Shown: positions 1 through 8,889 of the stretch, in pieces | How positions within the stretch are numbered: position 1 is the first letter of the stretch | Layout of the letters: every line of letters begins with the position of its first letter | Assembly: GCA_963736235.1 (NCBI GenBank) | Contig: CAVTOR010000005.1 | Coordinates: 248,001 to 312,000 of the forward strand | Source of the DNA: CAVORB01 sp963736235 | Lineage (GTDB): Bacteria; Pseudomonadota; Gammaproteobacteria; Chromatiales; Chromatiaceae | Direction of reading: 5' to 3' | Length of the DNA: 64,000 bases | Made by a program: the position numbers and the translations under genes | The notes under the pieces: generated by a model | Database searches by the model: none | Told to the model about the DNA's origin: nothing | The model's input: the letters and a program-made list of their open reading frames with translations, nothing else

Positions 1-94
1 CGAATTAGAATACAGTAACGGTTCTTGCGCTTCACCTTGGCATGGCCCCAAGGACTAGGTTTTCGGTCGCGGCCAGGCGACTACGGGAAACCGT

Positions 95-838
95 TCAGGC
101 GGCGCCGCATACAGCGCAGTGCGGGTCGGCGGGAAGCCGGACGGTGCGGAACTCCATGGTCATGGCGTCCATCAGCAGCAGGCGTCCGTACAGGGGCTCT
201 CCGGTACCGGTGAGGATTTTCAGGACCTCCGTCGCCTGGATGCTGCCGATGATGCCCACCACTGGCGCGAGTACGCCATTCGCCGAGCAGGTCTCGTCCA
301 CGCTTCCATCGCGCGGATAAAGACACTGATAACAGGGGCCGCCAGCCTTGCCCCTGAAGGTCGAGACCTGTCCCTCGGTGCGGATGGCGGCCCCGGACAC
401 CAGCGGCACGCCCGCCCGAAAGCAGGCCTCGTTCACGGCGAAGCGGGTGGCGAAGTTGTCGCAGGCGTCCACCACCACGTCCACGCCCGAGACCAGAGCC
501 GGCAGGGTCGATTCGCTGATGGCGACCTTGAGGCCCTCGACCCGCACTTCCGGATTGAGGGAGCGCAGGGCCTCGGTTGCCGACTCGACCTTGGTCTTGC
601 CGATGCGCGCCGTGCTGTGCAGGATCTGGCGCTGAAGATTGGAGAGGTCCACCGCGTCGAAATCCGCCACCAGCAGCCGTCCCACGCCCGCGGCCACCAG
701 ATACATGGCCACCGGTGAGCCGAGCCCGCCGAGACCCACCACCAGCGCGGTGGATTCGAGCAGCCGCTCCTGCCCCTCGACGCCGATGGTGGGCAGCATG
801 ATCTGGCGGCTGTAGCGCAGCAGTTGGTCGTCGTTCAT
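95..838 (-). CDS. moeB: ThiF/MoeB-family sulfur-carrier adenylyltransferase
   Basis: E1-like enzyme that adenylates the C-terminal glycine of a small sulfur carrier (MoaD for molybdopterin or ThiS for thiamine thiazole) in the cytoplasm. The 247-aa protein has the Rossmann ATP loop GLGGLG at 35-40, the SNLQRQ helix near 66-71, DACDN near 124-128, an ETCSANGV segment with C184, and two zinc CxxC pairs (C169/C172, C241/C244). The start was chosen at MNDDQLLRYSRQ, the usual family N-terminus; the frame stays open upstream but that part does not look like protein. It is the last gene of a minus-strand run from hemA. MoeB and ThiF cannot be told apart by sequence alone. Bases 1-94 show nothing recognisable. 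Confidence 0.88.
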   Translation of the reverse strand: MNDDQLLRYSRQIMLPTIGVEGQERLLESTALVVGLGGLGSPVAMYLVAAGVGRLLVADFDAVDLSNLQRQILHSTARIGKTKVESATEALRSLNPEVRVEGLKVAISESTLPALVSGVDVVVDACDNFATRFAVNEACFRAGVPLVSGAAIRTEGQVSTFRGKAGGPCYQCLYPRDGSVDETCSANGVLAPVVGIIGSIQATEVLKILTGTGEPLYGRLLLMDAMTMEFRTVRLPADPHCAVCGAA

Positions 839-956
839 GGCCTGGAAGCGAATCGGGATCAGGGGTCGGCGGACGACTCGGCATTTTCGGCGGCTCGCTG
901 GCCGCCTTGCCCGCTTGCACGCGACATGTGGCCCTGCATAACCTTCGTGGCGCCTG

Positions 957-1367
957 TTACAGGTATCGTCGCCAATGCTCTGGCCGATGGTCGCGGCAGC
1001 CGTGCTCGAGGGTCTGATAGCGGCTGGCAAAGACCTTTTGGATGCAGTTGCGTTCGCCGCGGGCGCACCCGCAATTGGCGCGGAAGGTTTCTTCCGAGTA
1101 ATGGTAGAGGGCCCGCTTGATGCGGTGCAGGAGCTTGTTGTCGAGATGCAGGCCGAGCTCGCCGATGGTCTCCTCGATCTCCTCGAGTGTGATCTGCAGT
1201 AGGTCGTAGCTCACCGAGAGCAGCCGCGCCGAGAGCGGCTCGGCACGCAGAATCCCGGGGACGTCGGCCAGGAGCAACGATGCCCGGTGCGCTTGATCAG
1301 GCAGCGGGTGCAGCGCGCTGAACGGGATCTGGCGATGCTTTACGCGGTCGGCTTCGGGGATGTCCAT
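957..1367 (-). CDS. Conserved hypothetical protein, possible HMA-like fold with Cys-rich tail
   Basis: Unrecognised 136-aa soluble protein. Residues of about 30-75 (VPGIL...RLLSVSYDLLQITLEEIEETIGELGLHLD in outline) have the beta-alpha-beta pattern of heavy-metal-associated domains but lack the CxxC metal loop. The C-terminal third has CGCARGERNC, a CxCx6C cluster, plus one later Cys and His residues that could bind a metal. It lies between prmC and moeB on the same strand and probably shares their transcript. The coding pattern (no signal peptide, ordered helices, biased third positions) supports a real gene. The fold is inference, and no function can be assigned. Confidence 0.6.
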   Translation of the reverse strand: MDIPEADRVKHRQIPFSALHPLPDQAHRASLLLADVPGILRAEPLSARLLSVSYDLLQITLEEIEETIGELGLHLDNKLLHRIKRALYHYSEETFRANCGCARGERNCIQKVFASRYQTLEHGCRDHRPEHWRRYL

Positions 1368-1501
1368 AGAATTTGTATGCTAGTCGAGGGGTCGAATTTA
1401 TCAAGAACCAAATCGTCGATCCCGCCTCGAATTTCCCTTGTCAAGTGCGCTCGGATTTTTCTCCCGTGCCCGGCTGGGTGCCACGGCCAATCGACAGTGG
1501 C

Positions 1502-2386
1502 TTAGCCCTTCGGCCCCAGGTAGCCGAGGGTCGCGCGCTCCAGTCCGGCGAGGTCGCGGCGGGTCTCGATTCCCCGGTAGCCGAGCCGCGCCAGGATCTC
1601 TCGTACGCCGGCACCCTGGTCGAAGCCGTGCTCCAGGATCAGCAGGCCCCCGGGCGAGAGACAGACCGCGGCTTCGGTGGCGATGCTGCGGATGGCGCTC
1701 AGCCCGTCCGCCCCGGCGGCCAATGCGCCGAGTGGCTCGAAGCGCAGGTCGCCCTGGCGTAGGTGTGGGTCGTCGGCGCGGATATAGGGCGGGTTGCTGA
1801 CAACCGCGTCGAGGGTGGCTGGCCGGATGGCGTCGAGCCAGTCGCCCCGCAAAAGACAGGTGTTTCCGGGCACGAGGTGACGGAGGTTCCCGGCGGCCAC
1901 GCCGGCAGCTTGGGGGTCTTGCTCGATGGCGATCAGGTGCCAGCCGGGCCGCTCCCGGGCCAGCGCGGCGGCGATCGCGCCACTGCCGGTGCCGGGGTCG
2001 GCGACGGACAGCCGCCCGTCGGCGGGCAGCAGCCCGAGCGCGATATCGACCAGCAGCTCGGTCTCCGGACGTGGGATCAGGGTGGCGGGACTCACCCGAA
2101 GCTCCAGGGTCCAGAACGCCCTGCGACCGAGGATGTAGGCGATGGGTTCGCCCGCCGATCGACGGTCCAGGAGCTCGCGGTATCGAGCCCAGGTTTCGGG
2201 TGTCAATGCGTGCTCCGGCCAGGCGAAGATCTGCTCGCGCGAGCGGCCAGAGGCCGCGACGAGCAGGATCTCGGCCTCGAGGCGAGGCCCCGCGTGCGGC
2301 AGGGCCGCCAGGCATTCGGCGCCGTGGCGCAGCGCGTCGCTGACGCTGGTCCCAGCGTTCTTGAGGTGGCGGTCGAGGGGCTTCAA
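1502..2386 (-). CDS. prmC: Release-factor glutamine N5-methyltransferase PrmC
   Basis: Methylates the glutamine of the GGQ motif of release factors RF1 and RF2 using S-adenosylmethionine. The 294-aa protein has the N-terminal helical RF-binding domain (1-90), then IPRPETE (about 104-110), the SAM loop DPGTGSG (130-136) and the catalytic NPPY at 198-201. It is 10 bp downstream of prfA, whose product is its substrate. This is the conserved hemA-prfA-prmC order. Length and all motifs fit the family, with no anomalies seen. Confidence 0.95.
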   Translation of the reverse strand: MKPLDRHLKNAGTSVSDALRHGAECLAALPHAGPRLEAEILLVAASGRSREQIFAWPEHALTPETWARYRELLDRRSAGEPIAYILGRRAFWTLELRVSPATLIPRPETELLVDIALGLLPADGRLSVADPGTGSGAIAAALARERPGWHLIAIEQDPQAAGVAAGNLRHLVPGNTCLLRGDWLDAIRPATLDAVVSNPPYIRADDPHLRQGDLRFEPLGALAAGADGLSAIRSIATEAAVCLSPGGLLILEHGFDQGAGVREILARLGYRGIETRRDLAGLERATLGYLGPKG

Positions 2387-2396
2387 GCGATCGCCG

Positions 2397-3476
2397 TCAG
2401 GCGTCCATCATGGCCGCCAGCTGCTCGGCCTTGTACTCCTGGGTCAGCGGGTCGATGACCTGGTCAAGCTGTCCCATCAGGATGTCATCGAGCTTGTACA
2501 GGGTGAGGTTGATGCGATGGTCCGTCACCCGGTTCTGGGGAAAGTTGTAGGTACGGATGCGCTCGGAGCGATCGCCGCTTCCCACCTGGAGCTTGCGCGA
2601 GTGCGCCTGCTCCGACACCTGGGCCTCCTGCGCCTGGGACAGCAGCTTGGCGCGTAACAGGGCGAGGGCGCGCGCCTTGTTCTTGTGCTGGGATCGCTCG
2701 TCCTGGCATTCCACGACGATGCCGGAAGGCAGGTGGGTGATGCGCACGGCGGAATCCGTCTTGTTCACATGCTGCCCCCCGGCACCGGAGGCGCGATAGG
2801 TGTCGATGCGCAGGTCGCCGGCGCTGATGTCCACGTCGTCCACAGCCTCGACCTCCGGCAGCACGGCCACGGTGCAGGCCGAGGTATGGATCCTGCCCTG
2901 GGACTCGGTCTCCGGGACGCGCTGCACCCGATGGGTGCCGGCCTCGAACTTGAGACGTGAGTAGACGCCGCCTCCGCTGACGCGCAGGACGACCTCCTTG
3001 TAACCCCCGAGCTCTCCCTCGCTGGTGCTCATGTGCTCGACCCGCCAGCCTGCCGCCTCGGCGTAGCGCAGGTACATGCGCGCGAGGTCGGCGGCGAACA
3101 GCGCCGCCTCGGCCCCGCCGGTGCCGGCGCGGATCTCCAGGAATACGTCGCACCGGTCGTTGGGGTCGGGCGGAACGAGCAGGCGCTTGAGCTCCGGTTC
3201 CAGCGACTCGCGCCGCTGCTGGGCTAGGCCGAGCTCCTCGCGTGCGAGCTCGGCCATCTCGGGGTCGGAGAGCATCTCCTCCGCGCTCGACATCTCCGTC
3301 TCGGCTTCCTCGTAGCTTCGATAGCAGCTAACCACCGGTTCCAGCTGGGCGTACTCCTGGCTCAGGCTTCGGAAGCTCGCCTGATCGCTCTGCGTTTCCG
3401 GGTCGGCGAGGAGGGCCGTGATCTCGCCGAAGCGCTCCGAGATGCGCTCCAGCTTCTCGCGGATCGATGGGTTCAT
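2397..3476 (-). CDS. prfA: Peptide chain release factor 1
   Basis: Recognises UAA and UAG stop codons and triggers peptide release on the ribosome. The 359-aa protein has the PET tripeptide at 188-190 (the PxT codon-reading motif that marks RF1 rather than RF2) and the catalytic GGQ at 233-235 in GAGGQHVNKTDS. Its ATG overlaps the hemA stop by four bases (ATGA), so translation is probably coupled to hemA. The modifying enzyme PrmC follows directly. Confidence 0.97.
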   Translation of the reverse strand: MNPSIREKLERISERFGEITALLADPETQSDQASFRSLSQEYAQLEPVVSCYRSYEEAETEMSSAEEMLSDPEMAELAREELGLAQQRRESLEPELKRLLVPPDPNDRCDVFLEIRAGTGGAEAALFAADLARMYLRYAEAAGWRVEHMSTSEGELGGYKEVVLRVSGGGVYSRLKFEAGTHRVQRVPETESQGRIHTSACTVAVLPEVEAVDDVDISAGDLRIDTYRASGAGGQHVNKTDSAVRITHLPSGIVVECQDERSQHKNKARALALLRAKLLSQAQEAQVSEQAHSRKLQVGSGDRSERIRTYNFPQNRVTDHRINLTLYKLDDILMGQLDQVIDPLTQEYKAEQLAAMMDA

Positions 3477-4744
3477 GAACGCGAACCGGGCTTGGCGGCC
3501 AGCTCGAACAGCTCGTTCGCGGCTTCCAGGAGCTCCGCATCACCGTCTCTCCCGGCGCGGCGCAGGCGGGCGCTCGGCGAGTGCAGGAGCTTGTTGGTGA
3601 GCGTGTGGGCGAGGAATTCGAGAACCTCTTCGGCGGGCTTGCCGCCCTGCAGTCGACGCAGAGCGCACTCCAGCACCTCGTCGCGCAGACCTTCGGCGCC
3701 GCGGCGATAGTCCTGGATCACCGCCATGGCGTCCAGGGACCGCAGCCAGGCCAGGAACTCCCCGGTGTGGAACTCGACGATCTCCGCGGCCTGGTCCGCC
3801 GCCTCGCGACGCGAGCGCATACCATCCTCCACCACCCCCTGGAGGTCATCGACGGTATAGAGATATACATCGTCGAGCTCGCCGACCTCGGGCTCGATAT
3901 CCCTCGGAACGGCGATGTCGACCATGAAGATCGGGCGGTGCTTGCGCGCCTTCAGCGCCCGCTCCACGGTGCCCTTGCCAAGCACCGGCAAGGGGCTGGC
4001 CGTGGAGGAAATGAGGATGTCCGCTTCCGGCAGGTGGTGGGCGAGCTCGGTGAGCGCGATCGCGTAGCCGTCGAACTGGGCGGCGAGATGGTGCGCCCGT
4101 TCGACGGTGCGGTTGGCGACGATGATACGCCCGACGCCGTGTTGATGGAGATGCCGCGCCGCGAGCTCGACCGTCTCTCCGGCGCCGATCAGCAGCGCCG
4201 TCTGGTCCTTGAGGTCGCTGAAGATCTGGCGGGCCAGACTCACCGCGGCGAAGGCCACGGATACGGGACTGCTCCCAATCGCGGTGTCCGTCCGCACCTG
4301 CTTGGCGACCGAAAACGTGTGCTGGAACAAGCGGGACAACAGTTTGCCGGCCGTACCGCTGTCACGCGCGGTCTGGAAGGCGCTTTTCACCTGCCCCAGG
4401 ATCTGGGGCTCACCGAGCACCATCGAGTCTAGCCCGCTGGCAACGTGAAGCAGATGGGAGACGGCATCCCCGTCCAGGTGGGTGTAAAGGTAAGGCGTGA
4501 TCCGATCCGGGTCGATGCCGTGAAACTGGCCGAGCCAGTCGCGGACAAAGTCCTCGCCGGTGCCTGCGAGCACACAGTAGATTTCGGTGCGGTTGCAGGT
4601 CGACAGGATCACCGTCTCTTCCACCTCGGGCCCCTGGCTCAGGCCGCGCAACGCGCCCACCAATATGTCGGGGCCGAAGGAGATGCGTTCGCGAATCTCC
4701 ACCGGTGCTGTCTTGTGATTGAGTCCTACGACCAGGATCGTCAT
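3473..4744 (-). CDS. hemA: Glutamyl-tRNA reductase
   Basis: First committed enzyme of C5-pathway tetrapyrrole synthesis: it reduces Glu-tRNA(Glu) to glutamate-1-semialdehyde with NADPH. The 423-aa protein begins MTILVVGLNHKTAPVEIRER and has the active-site Cys at C50 in LSTCNRTEIY, the NADPH loop LLIGAGE, and a C-terminal helical dimerisation domain. It heads the minus-strand run and diverges from the TPR gene across 187 bp (4745-4931), which must hold promoters for both directions. Full length and intact. Confidence 0.97.
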   Translation of the reverse strand: MTILVVGLNHKTAPVEIRERISFGPDILVGALRGLSQGPEVEETVILSTCNRTEIYCVLAGTGEDFVRDWLGQFHGIDPDRITPYLYTHLDGDAVSHLLHVASGLDSMVLGEPQILGQVKSAFQTARDSGTAGKLLSRLFQHTFSVAKQVRTDTAIGSSPVSVAFAAVSLARQIFSDLKDQTALLIGAGETVELAARHLHQHGVGRIIVANRTVERAHHLAAQFDGYAIALTELAHHLPEADILISSTASPLPVLGKGTVERALKARKHRPIFMVDIAVPRDIEPEVGELDDVYLYTVDDLQGVVEDGMRSRREAADQAAEIVEFHTGEFLAWLRSLDAMAVIQDYRRGAEGLRDEVLECALRRLQGGKPAEEVLEFLAHTLTNKLLHSPSARLRRAGRDGDAELLEAANELFELAAKPGSRS

Positions 4745-4883
4745 CAGGAGGGCTGGATTGAATAAAGTCTCTAAATTCTTTGGGATTGTGCTTGAGGATG
4801 CAAGCTGGAATCGCTCGTCGGCCGTCGGGGGCGCGGCGCTGGCGAGCTGTGCAGGGTGGGTGTTTGGTAAGGAACTGGCCGGT

Positions 4884-4889
4884 TATACT
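4884..4889 (+). promoter_or_regulatory. Candidate -10 box for the TPR-ispE run
   Basis: TATACT lies 43 bases before the TPR start in the divergent hemA/TPR spacer. No convincing -35 box sits at 16-18 bp, so this is a weak call from composition and position only. Confidence 0.25.
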
Positions 4890-4931
4890 CGTATCCAACT
4901 GTCCATTGTTCACTCACGGTGTTCCCATTCA

Positions 4932-6725
4932 ATGTCTCGCCGATCCCGCAAATTGATGCTGATGGTGTTGCTGTTGCCCGGCTTGAGCCTCGCCGCGTCA
5001 CCGCTCCCGGATCCTTGGTCGCCGATGGGCATGGCTCCGTCCAAGGGAGAAGCACGGGGGGCCGGAGCCTTGGGCGCGAGCGCGCCCGAGCGGGAAGAGG
5101 CGCCGTCGGATCAGCCGCTGGGTATGACCCCGGACCTCGTGTACGCGGTGCTGGTCGCCTATATCGCGAATCAGCGCGGCAACCAGGAATTGGCCTATAC
5201 CCACTTCCTTCATGGTGCGCGTTTGGCGCTGGACCCGGACCTGGCCGAGTCGGCGGCCGGGATCGCGCTGGCGCTCAAGGACGCGGACGCGGTCCAGAGT
5301 GCCATCGACACCTGGCTGGAGCTGGCCCCGGACTCGATGGCCGCACACCAGATCGCCGCTTTTGTGCGCCTCGAGCGGGATGATGTCGACGGCGCCATGG
5401 CGCACCTGCGGCGCATCATCGCCCTCGCCGCGGGGCGGGGAGAGGACGGATTCCTCCAGGCCGCCCGGCTGGTGAACAAGTTGCAGCCCCCGGAGCGGCG
5501 CCTCGGACTCATGGAGACCCTGACGGCGGACGAGCCCGAGAACGCGGACGCCTGGTTCGCGCGCTCTTTGGTGGCTGCAGGGGCCGACCGCTATGACGAG
5601 GCGGTGAAATCGGCCAAGCGAGCCGCGGAGCTGCGTCCGGGCTGGAATGAGCCTCGTATTTTTCTGGTCCAGGTGCTCGTGAGCCAAGGAAAGAAGGACG
5701 AGGCGCAGGCCGCGCTCGAGTCGTTCGTTGAGGAAAGCCCCGACGACCACGGCCTGCGCATGCTGTACGCCCAGTTGCTGGTGGACGAGCGCGAGTTCGC
5801 GCGCGCGAGGACCATGTTCGAGTACATGCTGCGCGATAAGCCGAAGGAGCCGGATGTGCTGTTCGCGATGGGCATTTTGTCTTTACAGCTCGAGGAACTG
5901 AAGCAGGCGCGGGAATACTTCTCCCGTCTGCGCGAGACAGGACAGCGTCAGGGCGATGCGTTTTACTACCTCGGGCAGATCGATGAGCTCTCGGAGGACC
6001 TCGACGCGGCGGCGTCTTGGTACAACAAGGTCGAGGGCGAGCATGCTCTCGATGCCCAGGTCCGCGTCGCTCGCATCCGGGGCGAGCAGGGGGCCGTGGA
6101 GCGTGCCCGCGAGATCCTGCAGCAGCTGCGCGACCAGTGGCCCGACGAGGCGGTTACCCTCTACCTGATCGAGGCGGAAATGCTGCGCGAGTTGGAGATG
6201 CCGCGCGATGCCATGGCGGTCTACGATAACGCCCTAATCGCCAACCCGGACAACCCGGACCTGCTCTATGCCCGTGCGCTCCAGGGTATCGCGCTGAATC
6301 AGCTGGACATCCTCGAGCGGGACCTCAAGGCGATCATCGAGAAAGACCCGGAGCACGCCGATGCGCTCAATGCGCTCGGTTATTCATTGGCGGATCAGAC
6401 CGACCGCCACCAGGAAGCACTCGGTTACATCGAGCGCGCCCTGGCCCTCAAGCCCGAGGAACCGGCAGTACTCGACAGCATGGGTTGGGTTCAGTTCCGA
6501 TTGGGCAACCTCGACGCCTCCGTCGAGTATCTGCGCAAGGCCCTCGCCCTGATGCCGGACGGAGAAATCGCGGCCCACCTGGGCGAGGTGCTGTGGGCCA
6601 AGGGCGAACGCGACGAGGCATGGAGTATCTGGGAGGAGGCGCTTTCGCTCGATCCGGATCACGCTTACCTGCTGCGCGTGATCGGTCGCCATCGCGTAAC
6701 CAGTAACTCCACGCTAGACCACTGA
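4932..6725 (+). CDS. Exported tetratricopeptide-repeat protein
   Basis: 597-aa protein with a signal peptide (MSRRSRKLMLMVLLLPGLSLAAS) followed by many degenerate TPR units, for example the blocks ending DPDLAES, AELRPGW, NPDNPDLLYARA, DPEHADALNALGYSLAD and LKPEEPAVLDSMGWVQF. TPR proteins of this kind act as periplasmic or outer-membrane-associated scaffolds. The start was placed at the ATG before the signal peptide; the frame is open further upstream but that part looks non-coding. It corresponds to the TPR gene that often precedes lolB-ispE, but here lolB is missing: the TPR stop TGA overlaps the ispE ATG by one base (TGATG). The exact role is unknown. Confidence 0.85.
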   Translation: MSRRSRKLMLMVLLLPGLSLAASPLPDPWSPMGMAPSKGEARGAGALGASAPEREEAPSDQPLGMTPDLVYAVLVAYIANQRGNQELAYTHFLHGARLALDPDLAESAAGIALALKDADAVQSAIDTWLELAPDSMAAHQIAAFVRLERDDVDGAMAHLRRIIALAAGRGEDGFLQAARLVNKLQPPERRLGLMETLTADEPENADAWFARSLVAAGADRYDEAVKSAKRAAELRPGWNEPRIFLVQVLVSQGKKDEAQAALESFVEESPDDHGLRMLYAQLLVDEREFARARTMFEYMLRDKPKEPDVLFAMGILSLQLEELKQAREYFSRLRETGQRQGDAFYYLGQIDELSEDLDAAASWYNKVEGEHALDAQVRVARIRGEQGAVERAREILQQLRDQWPDEAVTLYLIEAEMLRELEMPRDAMAVYDNALIANPDNPDLLYARALQGIALNQLDILERDLKAIIEKDPEHADALNALGYSLADQTDRHQEALGYIERALALKPEEPAVLDSMGWVQFRLGNLDASVEYLRKALALMPDGEIAAHLGEVLWAKGERDEAWSIWEEALSLDPDHAYLLRVIGRHRVTSNSTLDH

Positions 6726-7576
6726 TGCCGCCGTCCCGCGCGGAGCATTACTGGCCCGCGCCCGCCAAGCTCAACCTGATGCTGCGGGTCCTCGGGCGGA
6801 GGTCGGACGGCTATCATCGCCTGCAGACGGTCTTCCAGCTCATCGACCAGGTTGACCTACTGCGTTTCGAGGTCAGGAAGGACGGCCGAATCCGCCGAGT
6901 CACGGATCTTCCCGGGGTGCCGCCCCAAAGGGATCTGATCGTGCGTGCCGCGCGCTTGCTTCAGGAATGGACGGGAAGCCGGCTCGGCGCGGACATCTGG
7001 GTGGACAAGCGTTTACCGCTGGGCGGCGGTCTCGGGGGCGGCAGCTCGGATGCGGCGACGACGCTGTCCGCCCTAGACCAGCTCTGGGGCACGGGAGCGG
7101 GGGGGGGCGCCTTGATGTCGCTGGGGCTTAGGCTCGGGGCGGACGTCCCAGTGTTCCTGCGAGGGATGTCCGCGTGGGGGGAGGGCGTGGGAGAACAGCT
7201 AACCCCGATCGAGTTGCCGCGACCCTGGTATCTGGTTTTATCGCCGCGGTGCGAGGTGAGGACCGCGGACGTGTTCGCGGCGCCAGATTTGACAAGAAAT
7301 ACACCCCCAATCACAATAGCCGACTTCATTGCGGGCGATGACCGTAACGATTGCGTGGACGTGGTGCGGCGTCGCTACCCTCCGGTGGCCGAGGCGCTCG
7401 ACTGGCTTAAGGGCTTCGGCCGGGCACGCCTCACCGGCACCGGCGCCTGCGTGTTCACAGCGTTCGCGTCGGCGGAGCAGGCGCATGCGGTGCTCGCGAG
7501 CGCCCCGGCTGACTTTGGTGCGTTTGTCGCCCGCGGAGTGAATCGCTCCCCGCTTCTGGATCGGCTGGGCGAGTAA
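6725..7576 (+). CDS. ispE: 4-diphosphocytidyl-2-C-methyl-D-erythritol kinase
   Basis: GHMP-family kinase that phosphorylates CDP-methylerythritol in the MEP isoprenoid pathway. The 283-aa protein has the PAPAKLNLML start (11-20), LPLGGGLGGGSSDAATT ATP loop (98-113) and a C-terminal GTGACVF substrate loop. It is translationally coupled to the TPR gene by a one-base overlap and followed within 6 bp by tRNA-Gln, the order seen in pseudomonads (ispE-tRNA-Gln-prs-rplY-pth). Confidence 0.95.
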   Translation: MPPSRAEHYWPAPAKLNLMLRVLGRRSDGYHRLQTVFQLIDQVDLLRFEVRKDGRIRRVTDLPGVPPQRDLIVRAARLLQEWTGSRLGADIWVDKRLPLGGGLGGGSSDAATTLSALDQLWGTGAGGGALMSLGLRLGADVPVFLRGMSAWGEGVGEQLTPIELPRPWYLVLSPRCEVRTADVFAAPDLTRNTPPITIADFIAGDDRNDCVDVVRRRYPPVAEALDWLKGFGRARLTGTGACVFTAFASAEQAHAVLASAPADFGAFVARGVNRSPLLDRLGE

Positions 7577-7581
7577 TTTTT

Positions 7582-7656
7582 TGGGGCGTCGCCAAGTGGT
7601 AAGGCACTGGGTTTTGATCCCAGCATTCCCAGGTTCGAATCCTGGCGCCCCAGCCA
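7582..7656 (+). tRNA. tRNA-Gln (TTG)
   Basis: Cloverleaf with acceptor TGGGGCG pairing CGCCCCA, D-arm GCC...GGC, anticodon TTG in GTTTTGATCC, T-arm CCAGG-TTCGAAT-CCTGG, discriminator G and encoded CCA. It sits between ispE and prs as in related gammaproteobacteria. Confidence 0.97.
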
Positions 7657-7766
7657 TTGAACCGGATGAGCTTGTCGCGGTCCGCTGTCGACCCACGGGT
7701 CTGCATTCGGAGCTGTTTCGCATCTCATCGCAGCCGGTGGTAACCGATTCGACGGGGAGAACGGTC

Positions 7767-8720
7767 GTGCCCGCCAGTCACATGATGGTGTTCTCCGGAA
7801 ACGCCAACCTGGAGTTGTCAGCGGAGATTGCGGCGCACCTCAACGTACCGCTTGGTAAAGCCGTTGTTGGCCAGTTCAGCGACGGTGAGGTGATGGCCGA
7901 GATCCAGGAAAACGTGCGCGGACGCGACGTCTTCGTGGTGCAGCCCACAAGTGCGCCCACCAACGACAACCTCATGGAGATGTTGGTGATGATGGACGCC
8001 CTGCGCTGGGCGTCCGCGAAACGCGTCACCGCCGTGATCCCCTACTTCGGGTATGCGCGCCAGGACCGGCGGCCGCGCTCGGCACGGGTCCCCATCACCG
8101 CGCGGCTGGTGGCAAAGATGATCGGGCAGGCAGGGGCCGACCGGGTGCTCACGGTGGACTTGCACGCGGACCAGATCCAGGGCTTTTTCGACATTCCCGT
8201 GGACAACGTCTACGCCTCGCCCATCCTGCTCGGCGATGTCTGGCGGCAGAAGTATCCGCAGTTGATGGTCATATCCCCGGATGTTGGGGGTGTGGTCCGT
8301 GCGCGGGCTCTGGCTAAGCGACTCGACGACGCCGATCTGGCCATCATCGACAAGCGTCGGCCTCGCGCCAACGAGGCCAAGGTGATGAACATCATCGGTG
8401 AGGTGGAGGGCCGTACCTGCGTGCTCATCGATGACCTGGTCGATACCGCCGGGACGCTTTGTCAGGCGGCAGCGGCGCTCAAGGGCCATGGTGCAGCGAA
8501 AGTAGTGGCCTACTGCACGCACCCGGTGCTTTCCGGGCCGGCCGTTGCGAACATCAGCGGCTCGCAGCTCGACGAGCTGGTGGTAACCAATACCATACCG
8601 CTGCGCCCGGACGCTGCTGCGTGTGACAAGATCCGGCAGCTCAGCATTGGCGAGTTGCTGGCGGAGACCATGCGCAGGGTCTCGAACGAGGAGTCGGTGA
8701 GCTCGCTGTTCGTTGACTGA
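7767..8720 (+). CDS. prs: Ribose-phosphate pyrophosphokinase
   Basis: Makes PRPP from ribose-5-phosphate and ATP for nucleotide, His and Trp synthesis. The 317-aa product has FSGNANLELS near the start, FGYARQDRRPRSARVPI, the metal-binding DLHADQIQGFFDIPVDN and the PRPP loop VLIDDLVDTAGTL. The start chosen is a GTG (protein MPASHMMVFSGN) because GGGGAG lies 7 bases before it; the ATG codons at 7782 and 7785 have no ribosome-binding site. The ORF is open further 5' through the tRNA, which is an artefact. Confidence 0.93.
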   Translation: MPASHMMVFSGNANLELSAEIAAHLNVPLGKAVVGQFSDGEVMAEIQENVRGRDVFVVQPTSAPTNDNLMEMLVMMDALRWASAKRVTAVIPYFGYARQDRRPRSARVPITARLVAKMIGQAGADRVLTVDLHADQIQGFFDIPVDNVYASPILLGDVWRQKYPQLMVISPDVGGVVRARALAKRLDDADLAIIDKRRPRANEAKVMNIIGEVEGRTCVLIDDLVDTAGTLCQAAAALKGHGAAKVVAYCTHPVLSGPAVANISGSQLDELVVTNTIPLRPDAAACDKIRQLSIGELLAETMRRVSNEESVSSLFVD

Positions 8721-8774
8721 ATGGCTCGTCCGGGAGCTGCGGCTCCCAGCGGCGCCCGACCAGCTTGGAGCTTA

Positions 8775-8793
8775 GCGGTTCGTTAAGAACCGC
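8775..8793 (+). other. Hairpin in prs-rplY spacer
   Basis: Perfect 7-bp stem GCGGTTC-GTTAA-GAACCGC, 55 bases after the prs stop, with no T-run. It could protect the prs mRNA 3' end or be part of a leader; the function is unproven. Confidence 0.45.
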
Positions 8794-8815
8794 AAAGGCG
8801 GTGAGGCCGTTCTCG

Positions 8816-8865
8816 CCGCCCGTGCCGCCGCCGCTGTCTTGGTCGCGAGACGGGGCGGTTTTTTT
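8816..8865 (+). terminator. Probable intrinsic terminator or attenuator before rplY
   Basis: CCGCCCG (8816-8822) can pair with CGGGGCGG (8851-8858), with one bulged G, and is followed by seven T residues (8859-8865). It ends 24 bases before the rplY ATG, so it may act as a leader attenuator of rplY rather than only as the prs terminator. The long loop lowers confidence. Confidence 0.45.
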
Positions 8866-8889
8866 AGTATCGATGCGGAGATAGTCTAC

